Shown one piece after another: positions 34,197 through 45,400 of a DNA stretch of 64,000 nt. A program made the position numbers and the translations under genes. The notes below the pieces were generated by a model. That model saw nothing but the letters and a program-made list of their open reading frames with translations, ran no database searches and was not told the DNA's origin. The DNA comes from Plasmodium brasilianum (taxonomy: Eukaryota; Apicomplexa; Aconoidasida; Haemosporida; Plasmodiidae): positions 1,175,501 to 1,239,500 of the forward strand of contig NC_090125.1 of the NCBI RefSeq assembly GCF_023973825.1, read 5' to 3'. Within the stretch, counting starts at the first letter, position 1; every line of letters starts with the position of its first letter.

Positions 34197-35133
34197 AGCT
34201 AAACATGAGGAGACAATTTTTTTTTTTTTTTTTTTATCCCATATTTTACAACATGTACTTTGTTAATTGTAAAACTGAGCAGTTATATTCGTTTTTATTC
34301 TTTAATTTTGTCCCTTTATTTTTTTGGTTTATTCTTTTACTTTTTAATTTTTTTCCCTTAAGTGATAGACATAAAGAGAAAAGCAATAAGATGAAATGAA
34401 GCCAATAAAATTGGGAAAACCAAATATAACATCATTAAAAAATTTTATAAAACCAATGTTTTTTGTTGTGTGCCTATTTTTTTTTTTTTTTTTTCAGTTT
34501 ATTAATATTTAAGCCAATTTATGATTCTTTGTTTTTTGTAAGTATTAATCGCGAGAATTGTAATTTTGTTGTGCTATATTTTGTTCTTTCGTCTCGTGCT
34601 GATTCATCATTTTATAACACTGCTCTACGTTATGCTTTACTTGACTTCTCTTTTTTTTTTCTTTCTTTTTTTTTTCTATACGGGTTGCATTTGTATACTG
34701 CCCCATTAAGATCAAATCTTTTTTTTACCATTTTCCCGTTTATAACTTCTTTAATTACTTTAAATTTTTTCATAAAAGAAAAGCATTTTTCTCTTAATTT
34801 TTTAAAATATTTCACATTCTTTTTATGTTACCGACAATTAGCTATATTATGTATATATGCTCACCTGTAGAGCTTGTACATATAGATATATATATATGTA
34901 TATATATATATATGTATATGTATATGGCTGTGTGTGTGTTCATTTAAACCGTATATATATTTTTTTTTTTAGATTTTATAATATTTTTGAACATATATTT
35001 TTTGCATACCATTCAACTTTTTGCGCAATTATGTGGATTAAGCGTGTAAATTGTCGAAATTTGAACGTACATAAATATATGCATATGTACATGTATATTT
35101 CCCCATTTTTTGCCCCATGCCCCCCCTTGCCAA

Positions 35134-37212
35134 ATGAGTTCTCCTCTAGGCGATGTTTGCTCGTACTGCTGTGAAGGCATAGACGGGGTTCCCCATAGGC
35201 ATGAGTTGTGGAAATCTTATAATATGTGCACTTATTGTATGAACAACTTAAAATCATGTTTTTCTTGTGAAAAAAAAATTAAAAAAAATATGAATTCATC
35301 CTTTCCCTCTTTTTGCTGTGGATGGAAAGTTAACAATTTGTGTGAGGAGTGTAGACAGTTATCTCTAATTTGCTGCGATAAAAATTTAACAGCAATTATG
35401 GCCGAAATATTATATTATTTAGACCATTACATGCGTATACAAATATCACACAAGTTTATTATTCTTCAGAATATTTATACATTTAATAAAATAAATTATG
35501 ATGATATGAATCATAGCTGCACATTTGAATATGACCATATTAAATATATGAATAAGGAGAAGAATAATTATGCTTTTATTTTTGAAAATGTTGAGATAGG
35601 TAACATGGGTAATAGAAATAATAATCAATCATTTATTTCCCATGAATATTCCAAAAAGTCAGTTTACCTGAACAGTAGATATTTTTCTGACATATATAAG
35701 GAAAATAATACTACTCAATCGGAATACAATACAGAACGGAAAAGACAAGGAGGAATAAAAACTTTAATGAATGAATTAAAATTTTTAAAGAAGAGAAAAA
35801 AGAATAAAATGGGAAACTCATTTTTTATGGAAGAAGAAATTAAGTCTACAGAAGTAAATAAGGCAAAGATACATTTTTTGTCCCCCTTAAGATACATAAA
35901 TAGGAACGAAATAAAAATTAAAAGTAAAAGTAAAGATAGTAGTAGTGATGTGATTTCACCCAATCATTTAAGGAGTGAACAGTTGGAAGATGAAGCTAAC
36001 ATTGAAAATGCTATTATAGAAGAGAGACCCTCCTCAATGGATAAAAAAAAAGGGATATTTAACGAGAGTTTAGAAATAAGACAAAAAGAAAGTGAAGAAG
36101 TAACGGAATTAATAAACAGTGCAAGGAACAGAGAGTACACAGTAAAACCTCTATTTTCGAGATGCTCAAGTTTATATAACTATGCAACAAGGTCCCTTTT
36201 GGAATATATTAAAAGGTTAAAAGAGAAACAAGTTGAAAAAAAAAAATATATATATTATAATAATGTAATTTATTCGTATAAAAAGGGGAAAAAACGGAAA
36301 GAAAAACAAAAAAAAGATACTCAAAATTGGGAAGAGAAGAAAATTGACCAAATTATGGATAAGTATAATTTAAATATTGTATTATATTTTATGAACAGAC
36401 ATAATGAAAGTGAAATATACAATAGGTTATTAAACAATCAGTTAAAATATAAAGATCTGTTATATTTTAAAAATATATTTAATAATAATTCAAATGAAAA
36501 AACAGCAGCTACTTGTGCTACTTGTAACTGTGTGATTATTTCCAAAAAAAAATTGATCCAGTTACATGAACAAAATAAAAAATTCAGAAATTATAAATAT
36601 AAAAATCTAAATTTAAATGTAAACTTAAATACAAATTTAAAAATTTTTTTTCATTATGATAATGAACATATAAAACTGATTGATCATTTATCTTTAACTA
36701 ATTCAATCCCCAAAATTTCTTTTTTCTTTTATATGTGCCATGAATTAATGCATACATACATATGGCTTTCCAAAATTAAAAAATCCAAACGTTTTTGTCA
36801 TATTTATTCCTTGGTCAGAATATTATATGACCATTCTTTTCCGGAAGAAAAAAAATATAGGCACCAAAATTATCATCAAAATTATCATCAAAATTTGTCT
36901 TTTTATTTATCACCCGAGTTGGAAGAAGCTATATGTATCCACGTTTCAATTGAATTTATTCAACATATAAAGAAAAATATTCTGAACAATAATACTTACG
37001 AAACTGAGCTTATAGACTATTACGTTCGAACATATGAATGTAGCAAATCCCCAATATATGGCACTAATTACAGATTATTTAAAAAAATTATTCGTAATTA
37101 TAAAATTATTGAAGTAATGCAAATTATCAATGATGTATATTGCACAAAATTTTACCCAGTGATAACCCTCAGTTTATTGCAAGCCGTTATTTCGTTAATT
37201 GACCTTAATTAA
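35134..37212 (+). CDS. DA1-family zinc peptidase with LIM-like Cys-rich N terminus
   Basis: 692 residues from the first ATG (MSSPLGDVCSYC); a longer reading from TTG at 35110 has no ATG. In plants DA1 is a ubiquitin-activated peptidase that limits cell proliferation. N-terminal Cys pairs (CSYC, CTYC, CFSC, LCEEC, ICC, about residues 9-85) match the second half of a LIM region and the linked zinc ribbon of DA1. The C-terminal half has the gluzincin motif HELMH (536-540), then LSPELEEAICIHV with the downstream Glu pair (597-598), matching H-E-M-M-H...L-x-x-x-V-E-E-G-I-C in plants, and the family ending SPIYGTNYR...FYPV. An insert of about 400 charged, Asn/Lys-rich residues separates the halves. 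The ubiquitin-interacting motifs and first LIM half of plant DA1 are not seen and may be lost or in an upstream exon. Divergent from the E1 gene. Confidence 0.82.
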   Translation: MSSPLGDVCSYCCEGIDGVPHRHELWKSYNMCTYCMNNLKSCFSCEKKIKKNMNSSFPSFCCGWKVNNLCEECRQLSLICCDKNLTAIMAEILYYLDHYMRIQISHKFIILQNIYTFNKINYDDMNHSCTFEYDHIKYMNKEKNNYAFIFENVEIGNMGNRNNNQSFISHEYSKKSVYLNSRYFSDIYKENNTTQSEYNTERKRQGGIKTLMNELKFLKKRKKNKMGNSFFMEEEIKSTEVNKAKIHFLSPLRYINRNEIKIKSKSKDSSSDVISPNHLRSEQLEDEANIENAIIEERPSSMDKKKGIFNESLEIRQKESEEVTELINSARNREYTVKPLFSRCSSLYNYATRSLLEYIKRLKEKQVEKKKYIYYNNVIYSYKKGKKRKEKQKKDTQNWEEKKIDQIMDKYNLNIVLYFMNRHNESEIYNRLLNNQLKYKDLLYFKNIFNNNSNEKTAATCATCNCVIISKKKLIQLHEQNKKFRNYKYKNLNLNVNLNTNLKIFFHYDNEHIKLIDHLSLTNSIPKISFFFYMCHELMHTYIWLSKIKKSKRFCHIYSLVRILYDHSFPEEKKYRHQNYHQNYHQNLSFYLSPELEEAICIHVSIEFIQHIKKNILNNNTYETELIDYYVRTYECSKSPIYGTNYRLFKKIIRNYKIIEVMQIINDVYCTKFYPVITLSLLQAVISLIDLN

Positions 37213-37424
37213 TAATTTCTTTTTTATCTTTTGCCTTTGGTGCATAGAGGCAGAATATTCATTTTTTTTTTTTTTTTTTCATGCGCATGCGGATGGATTT
37301 ACCTACCAACACGCACCCATCCTTATATGCATATATGACTGCACCTTTGTATTCTTTTTAATGTGTCTTTTTTTTCTTTTTTTTTTTTTTTTTTTTTTTT
37401 ACGTACGTGTTTGTATTTCATTTT

Positions 37425-37555
37425 TTATTTTTCGTTTTTCATTCTTCATTTTTCGTTTTTCATTCTTCATTTTTCATTTTTCACTTTTCATTTTTCACTT
37501 TTCATTTTTCACTTTTCATTTTTCATTTTTCATTTTTCACTTTTCATTTTTCGCG
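37425..37555. repeat. (TTTTTCATTTTTCAC)n T-rich repeat
   Basis: Units TTTTTCACTTTTCA and TTTTTCGTTTTTCATTC in tandem. No coding support. Confidence 0.85.
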
Positions 37556-37874
37556 CCTTCACTGTTTTGTCCTAGCAACGCTTTAAGCAACTGTCAGTTG
37601 TAAGTCCCAAAAATATACGCTCGTGATACGCGTATATTTATGCTTAACTTAGCAAAGTAGCGCAAATATTTTAAAATGAACAAAACCTACTTTAAAAGAG
37701 TATATATATTTTTTTAAACTAAATAATATCATACGTTTATACATAACAACAAAAAAACTATTTAAAATGAAAATGTATTACAATGCCATTTCATTCGTAA
37801 CATTGGTAAAGGTGTTAAGTGGAGGGAGGAAATAATATGCAGGCCACAATGGAGGATACCATGTATGCTAAAAT

Positions 37875-38045
37875 GGAAAGAAATATTAATACAAAAATGA
37901 AAAGAAATGTTAATACAAAAATGAAAAGAAATGTTAATACAAAAATGAAAAGAAATGTTAATACAAAAATGAAAAGAAATGTTAATACAAAAATGAAAAG
38001 AAATGTTAATACAAAAATGAAAAGAAATGTTAATACAAAAAATTA
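37875..38045 (+). repeat. 24-base minisatellite, in-frame (KMKRNVNT)n
   Basis: Seven near-identical copies of ATGAAAAGAAATGTTAATAC plus AAAA. The unit is a multiple of three and each copy holds an ATG, so a plus-strand frame of 90 codons from 37837 stays open and reads KMKRNVNT repeats between two short non-repeat ends. It lacks homology or splice context, so I list it as a repeat rather than a gene. Confidence 0.85.
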
Positions 38046-38313
38046 TGTAAAAATGAACAAAATGAATACCAAAATAAAAACAAACGTGCATACTAAAATA
38101 AAAATATGAAGCCCATGTAACTGGAAATTCGCTTCTTTAATTCAAAGTGTTGAAATGGAAGCGTACATTAACATTTAGGGGCAGTTGAAAAGTTGTTATT
38201 ACTGCGTTTATGCCATGATCATTATCTTTTTTTTCTTTAAAAAACAGCACACACGTTTGTCTAGTTTGCGAAATTATCATAATTTTTTTTTTTTTTTTTT
38301 TTTTTTTTTGTGG

Positions 38314-40024
38314 CTAGTATTTTGCCATAATATATCTTGCTTTTACAAAAGTATACTTTTCATTATTATAAGTAAATTCACAACTCTCGTTCGAAAATGG
38401 AGAAAATTTTATATAATCATTCACACGTATATCTAATGGTACTTTATTATTATTTGCATCATAAATTCCATTTCCAAGTGCTACAACTAATCCATCACAT
38501 GATTTTTCATTATTTTTGGTTTCTGGCATAATTATTAATGAGTCAGATGATACACTTCTATTTATTAGTTTTATTAACACACGGTCATAATAAGGAGTAA
38601 TGTTGTGTGGACTTACTTCAGCAGAAGCATCAATTATTTTTGCTAAAACTTCTTCATTCGATATTAACAAGCATTCTTTATCGTTGTATTTTACCTACAG
38701 CGCGAAAAATGTACACAAAGAAATGAAGCGTAGAACGTGGCAACGAAAAAATAAATGCTTCATCTAATTTATGAAAAGATATACGCACTTCAACATTCTT
38801 AGTTGTTGGTCTTACCTTATTTCCATCACTTGGGTTAAAAATTACAACATCGCCAACTTGAACATCTATTGGTACCCTTTCACTAAAATTTAAAAAATAA
38901 TGGGTATATATATGTAAATAAATAAATCAATAAATAAATAAAATAATAAAAAAAAAAAAAAAAGGTAAAATAAAACAAAATGACAAAAAAAAAAAAAAAC
39001 AAGAGTTAAAAAAAAGTAATAAAAATAAAAACGACAAATGTGTTCATAAATTTATGAACGCGTTAATACTAATTTTTTTTATTTTCATATTTCTACAAAT
39101 TTACTTCAATTTTTGTATTTTTTTTTTCTTTCATTATTTTTCTTTTTATTTGCAGTTTTAAGAAAAAGACGAAAAAGAAAAAAAAAAAAAAAAAAAAAGC
39201 TTATTTTCGCGCATTATGCTAAATTTTCTATTTTTAAAATTTCCTTTACTTTTAAAAAATCAGCCTTTTTGCGCCTATAATTTTTATTTTTGCTCTTATT
39301 AAAATATGTACCAAACATTTCATTTGTTACATTTTAAAATGCACACTATGTGTACGGACAGAACAAGTGCATATATGTAAAAAAGAAAAAAATGCACTAT
39401 CCTCAAAATGTATGGGTATATATTTTCTGTATATTTTAAACGTATTCCTTTTATTACTATTTTTTTTTCTTTTCTTTAACACTATATTTTTACCCATTTT
39501 TTGTATTAACGACTCCTGTTCCAACACCCAACACTTTTCCTACATACTGGTTCTTTTTTAGCTACAAAATAAAAAAAAAAAAAATGAAAAAGAAAAGTAA
39601 TATAAATGTAATGTCATTACAACATCAGATAGAAAAGGGCATAGTAATAATATATATATATAAATTACACTATCTCCAATGAAAACCCCTGCTTCAGTTG
39701 TATCATATGCATCGTCCTTCTGGATCAGAACAAATTCATTTATGGGGGTTAGAGGACCTCTAATTATTTTATTTTCAAGTTTGTATTCTTGCGAAAAATT
39801 AAAATTAAATTAAATATGTGATAGTGAAGGTGATAAGAAAAAATAGAGAGCACACATGCTTAACATGAACATGTACGTGGACTTTCATCATAGATAGCGA
39901 TAACAATCTTACTATATATATATATATATACATACATACATACATACATACATACATACATACATACATACATACATACATACATACATACATACATACA
40001 TACATACATACATACATACATACA

Positions 40025-40056
<32 letters not shown>

Positions 40057-40544
40057 CGTGTGTAACCTTTTATGAAAATATTCATGCAAAAAAAATAAAA
40101 TAAAATAAATACGAAAAAACACCTGTTGCCCTCAACCTCTGTGAAGAACTTCTCTGCAGTTGCTTCGGGTTAGTACTCACAAAATTCTACAAAAAGAAAA
40201 ACCAAGGAGTGATATACATATTTCGCTTTCGTTTACTAGATGCATCAAATGATATTATAATATCAAGAACAGCTAACCACGTAGAACACATTTGTTATAA
40301 AAATTTTCACAAAATGCATTGTTCGTTATTCTACACTTTTGCTGTATATTTCCGCATCAATTTTGCTTTATCTTTTCCGTCATCCTTTGCTTTATCTTTT
40401 GCTTTATCCTTTACTTTCTTTTTTCTTTTTTTTTTTCTTTTTTTGTTTCTATAAGCTTACTAAATTATGGGTTATAGTATTCCTTTTTGCTAAAGCATAA
40501 CTTAAAGTTATGGCCATAAAACACACTACTGCAATTAATTTCAT
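38314..40544 (-). CDS. CPN20: CPN20, apicoplast double-domain co-chaperonin, six exons
   Basis: I reconstructed six exons with GT-AG borders that keep frame: 40544-40461, 40186-40123, 39787-39669, 39561-39494, 38882-38816 and 38694-38314 (260 residues). Exon 1 is a signal peptide ([19 protein letters not shown]), exon 2 a basic Ser/Arg-rich transit segment ([16 protein letters not shown]), so the product should enter the apicoplast. Two Cpn10 domains follow in tandem: [50 protein letters not shown]; then [47 protein letters not shown]. Double-Cpn10 proteins of this kind are plastid Cpn20, which caps Cpn60 rings during protein folding. The second domain's mobile loop ([17 protein letters not shown]) is recognisable but diverged. 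Only the last exon stands out as a long frame. Confidence 0.93.
39925..40055. repeat. (CATA)n microsatellite inside CPN20 intron 2
   Basis: About thirty tandem CATA units flanked by (TA)n, within the intron between exons 40186-40123 and 39787-39669. It reads as a Met-Tyr-Val-Cys frame on the minus strand, which is spurious because it falls between verified splice sites. Confidence 0.93.
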
Positions 40545-40802
40545 CTTGAAACAACAGAGAAAAAATTGTTTACGTGCGATATAAATATATGTATATATTA
40601 TGCATACAACGTGAAAAAAATAATATGATATTATTTTTATTTATGATAAGAGCGTTAAGAACAATGCTCGCAAAATTTACGTATAATATGTAGCTGTAAT
40701 TGCCTCAAACGCTGAAGGGTATATTTTTAAAGGTTATATATTTAACAGCTTACAACGAAAAAGGGTACTTACACAAATTCAAGCGAATATGTATACATGT
40801 AA

Positions 40803-40848
<46 letters not shown>

Positions 40849-42493
40849 TGTTTATATATGCACGTACATATATTTATAAACTTTCGTGTTCACAAGAAAC
40901 GCACGCATAGAAAATGCGCGAGTGGCGTGAAACGTTTTACGCGTTACTTACATAGAAGAGTAGGATCTCCTTTATATGCACATCCAACTTCCATGAATAT
41001 TCATATTTAGCGCTTTAAAAAAATAAAATAAAATAAATATAAAATAAAAATAAAATAAAATAAAAATAAAAATAAAAATAAATAAATAAAAAGCTTGTAT
41101 CATAAAAGAAGCGCTCTGAAAAGTGCAATTCTTTTTGTTACTTCTCTAAATCGCGTTATTTTTAAATTATCGTAAAATACCATAACATAAATTAACGTAT
41201 ATTATGGTAAATTATTTTATATATTAAAATATTTAAATATAAGAATAAAGAATTGCCAACTTTTAAAAACAAATTGTCAATGTATGACTTGTTCAGAAAA
41301 ATATGCTTACATAATTTATTCTCTACAAAAATTATGATCAAAGAGGAAATAATATTAATACATATATATATATGTACATATATATGTATATATTCTTTTT
41401 TTATTTTTTTTTTTTGAGCCATTTTGTAATTGCACAAGCTTTCTATGTGTTTGAATTTGATCGTGAAATTGTGTATATTTTTGTTTACGTACTTAACCTC
41501 AACACATGTATATACAATAACGTATACATTTAACACGTATTTAAATGTGTTTCCTGAACAATTATTTATACAGGCATCCATTACACATGTAGATAAAATT
41601 ACAAAGAACATTGAAATACAAGGTACAGTGTCGTATAAGCAGACGTATATTTGGATATATTCATCTGCACATGCACACACGTAAATATATACATATGTAT
41701 ATATTTATGTATGTATATATGTATGAACAGGGGTACCCGTTAAACATACCTTTTTTTTTTTTTTTTTTTTCTGGTAAAATAAAAGAATTCATTGTTGCTA
41801 TGTAAAAGCACCTCAGTGGAAAAAAGGAGCAGACTTGTTTAATACATTCAAATAGGAGTTTTAAAATTTTAGCAATATTCTACATACAATTTTTACAAAA
41901 AATAAAGAAAAGGAAAGAAAGTAATTATCGTAAAATTAAGAAAGTAAAAAATTAATTTTTCAAAATTATAAAAGTTATTAATCTTTTTAAAATTAAAGAA
42001 GAAATTAATCATTTTAAAATTATATAAAAAATTAATTTTTGTAAAATTAAACAAAAAGTGTACCTTAGTTTATAGTACACCATTAACATTTACCCTAGGC
42101 AGTTCATAATTTTTTTTTGTTAATTAAAAGAGGACTCGAAGTGATCTTTTTTTTTAATCTTTGGACACATTTGCACACATACGCTTGTGGGTCTTTATAT
42201 GCGACTATACGATTACATATATTTCTAGTGTGTACCCGTATACGTGCGTATTTATGTATACCTGTGTATAGGCTTGTTAGTATACTCGTATGCATACCTG
42301 TGTACATTTCTGCATGTGATATTTACACGGTACGCGAAAAAGAAACAAGACATAAGGCCCAATTAAAACTTTGCTACAGGACAATATATTATATTCTTTT
42401 ATTAAACACTTACAAGAACATACCGTCCGATTTATATTCATTTAAAAAAAAAAAAAAAAAAGATATACATTAATTCAAGTCTTTCCCTTTTTT
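40545..42493. other. 1.9 kb divergent intergenic region
   Basis: Between CPN20 (-) and IleRS (+), so probably a shared promoter region. Contains (TA)n at 40808-40844, an A-rich AAAATAAAAT stretch at 41018-41090, TATGTA-rich DNA near 41360-41395 and 41690-41725, and poly-A/T tracts. No gene seen. Confidence 0.6.
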
Positions 42494-45400
42494 ATGTTTC
42501 TAAGAAAAATTAATCATAAGAAATTAAAAGTAGATAAAATAGTAGCACGAAGTGGAAACATACTTTCAGCAAAAAAGAGGCTCACCAGGAATATATCCCA
42601 AGTTAGAAGTATTACTCACGTTAGAAACATTTGCTACATCAGTGTTATTTCACACAGAGAAGAAAAAGGGTTTCGTGGCAAAAAGAAAAGAGGACAGGGA
42701 AGTATAGCACCTGTACTAGTTATTGCACCAATTGGGTCAATTGCACGGATTGCAACTACTGTACCGATTGGTAATATTGCACCCATTGCAACTGCATTGT
42801 TTGCGGCACCTGTGGCAGCTTTTCTTAACCCGGAAAAGAGGGATCAGAGGGACAGCATGACGGCCCTAACGTTCGAATGCGTATCGGAAAGCCCGAATAT
42901 TGTGGAAGAAGAGGAGAAGATATTAAAATATTGGAAAGAAATAGATGCTTTCAACTTATCAAATAAGTTATCACAGAATAAGAAGCCATATATCTTTTAT
43001 GATGGTCCTCCATTTGCTACAGGACTACCACACTATGGTCATTTACTAGCAGGTATAATAAAAGATTGTGTGACAAGATACAATTATCAGTGTAACTATT
43101 ATGTTGAAAGAAGATTTGGATGGGACTGCCATGGGTTACCTATTGAATATGAAATAGAAAAAGAAAATAATATAAATAAAAAAGAGGATATCATAAAAAT
43201 GGGTATAGATGTATATAATGAAAAATGTCGAAATATAGTTTTAAAATATTCAAATGAATGGATAAAAACTGTAGAAAGAATAGGAAGATGGATTGATTTT
43301 AAAAATGATTATAAAACTATGGATACTACTTTTATGGAAAGTGTTTGGTGGGTTTTTAGTGAATTATATAAAAGAGGCTTTATATATAAATCTTTTAAAG
43401 TTATGCCATATTCTTGTAAATGTAATACACCCATATCTAATTTTGAGTTAAATCTTAATTATAAAGATACACCGGACCCTAGCGTAATTATTGGCTTCAT
43501 TTTGTCGTCATCTTTTCCTCATGTTGAAGAAGATTATTCTAAAGATGAAGATAAGCAGGAGCTGCTTCAAAAGTATGCCATTTTTTACGATCCCTATTTT
43601 AATGCCCATGCCAGAGGTGGCAGCACTGCACCAGGTGCTGCCACTGCCGCTGATACCGCATTCAATACAAATAATTGCAGTGAGAAGAGGGAACCATCTG
43701 CTGGAACACACGTTAACAACGTGGATAATGTACCAAGTTTTAGTGGTGAAGGCCTTCCAAACGAGGTCCTTGCATGGACTACCACCCCATGGACTCTTCC
43801 GTCGAACTTGGCTCTGTGTGTAAATGAAAATTTCACCTACCTGAGAATACAAAATAGAGAGTGTAAGCGTATTATGATTGTAGGTGAGTGCAGGTTAGAC
43901 TGGATTATAAAAGAGCTCAAGATAAATCCAGAAAATATATGCATATTAAACAGATTTAAAGGGAAGTATTTAAAAAATTTAAAATATAAACCATTATTCA
44001 ATGAATTCTATGAAAGGTATAATTTTAAAGAAAGAGCTTACAAGATTTTAGCAGACGACTTTGTTACAGATGATGTAGGTACTGGTATAGTACACTGTGC
44101 TCCGTCATATGGTGAAGACGATTTTCGTATATGTAAAGATAACGAAATAATTGATCCTGAGAAGTCCATTTTAGTAGATCCCTTAGATGAAAATGGGTTC
44201 TTTACAGAAGAGATAGAATTAGTAAAGAATATGTATTTAAAAGATGCAGATAATATTATTAAAAAATATTTGAAAGAACAAAATAGACTTTTGAGTAATA
44301 ACACCATTGTGCATTCATATCCATTCTGCTGGAGAAGTGATACTCCATTAATTTATAGAGCTATTCCTGCATGGTTTGTTAGGGTTAGCAGTGTATCGAA
44401 AAATTTATTAAAAAATAATGATGTGACTTACTGGATACCTGCACATGTTAAGGAAAAAAAATTCCACAATTGGATTAAGGATGCAAAAGATTGGTGTATT
44501 AGTAGGAACAGGTATTGGGGTACACCATTACCATTGTGGTGTGACGAAAAGATGGAAACGATTATATGTATTGGAAGTATAAAGCAATTAGAAGAGTTAT
44601 CTGGAGTAAAAAACATTACTGATTTACATAGACATCATATAGATAAGATTGAAATTGATAATCCAAAAGGAAAGCATTTACCAAAACTGAAGAGAATAGC
44701 AGAAGTATTTGACTGTTGGTTTGAAAGTGGTTCTATGCCCTTTGCAAAAGTTCACTATCCATTTAGTACAAAAAAAGAAAGTCTAGAAAAAATTTTTCCA
44801 GCTGATTTTATTGCAGAAGGATTAGATCAAACGAGGGGATGGTTCTATACTCTTTTGGTTGTAAGCACTCTATTATTTGATAAAGCTCCTTACAAAAATT
44901 TAATATGTAACGGTCTTGTTCTAGCATCAGATGGGAAAAAAATGAGTAAAAGATTAAAAAATTATCCTGATCCCGTTTATATTCTTAATAAATATGGAGC
45001 GGACAGCTTGAGACTGTACTTAATAAACTCAGTAGCAGTGCGTGCTGAAAATTTAAAATTCCAGGAAAAGGGCGTTAATGAAATTGTCAAAAGTTTTATC
45101 CTTCCCTTCTACCATAGCTTTCGTTTCTTTGCGCAGGAGGTTACCAGATTTGAAAGTAGGGCAAATGGTAGCACCAGTGGAACAGATGACGGTATCGGTA
45201 CTATGTGCTGCACCAAATTTGTGTTCTCTGAACAGTGCATATACCAGAATGACAATATCATGGACCAATGGATCTTTTCTTGCATACAGAATTTAATAAG
45301 GTGTGTGCACGAGGAGATGAGGGCATATAAGTTGTATAATGTTCTTCCAAAGCTTTTACATTTTATTGAAAATTTGACTAATTGGTATATACGATTGAAT

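Larger units (their letters stand above)
32244..35133. other. 2.9 kb divergent intergenic region
   Basis: Separates the E1 gene (-) from the DA1-like gene (+). It carries two minisatellites (listed separately), poly-T runs to 3720 bases into the spacer's middle and (TA)n blocks. A plus-strand segment 33843-34016 (MEHFASSFQCLFVCFF...) ends at a strong GTAAGT donor and might be a first exon or leader exon of the DA1 gene, but no acceptor joins it in frame. The minus-strand frame at 32267-32764 lies in repeat DNA and is not supported. Confidence 0.45.
37213..38313. other. convergent intergenic region
   Basis: Between DA1-like (+) and CPN20 (-) 3' ends. Poly-T tracts at 37261-37280 and 37377-37400, and two minisatellites, listed separately. 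A 90-residue plus-strand frame from ATG 37837 to 38109 is formed mostly by the 24-base repeat. Confidence 0.6.

Noticed and set aside
39860..40045. Met-Tyr-Val-Cys repeat frames on the minus strand
   Set aside because: (CATA)n microsatellite within a verified CPN20 intron.
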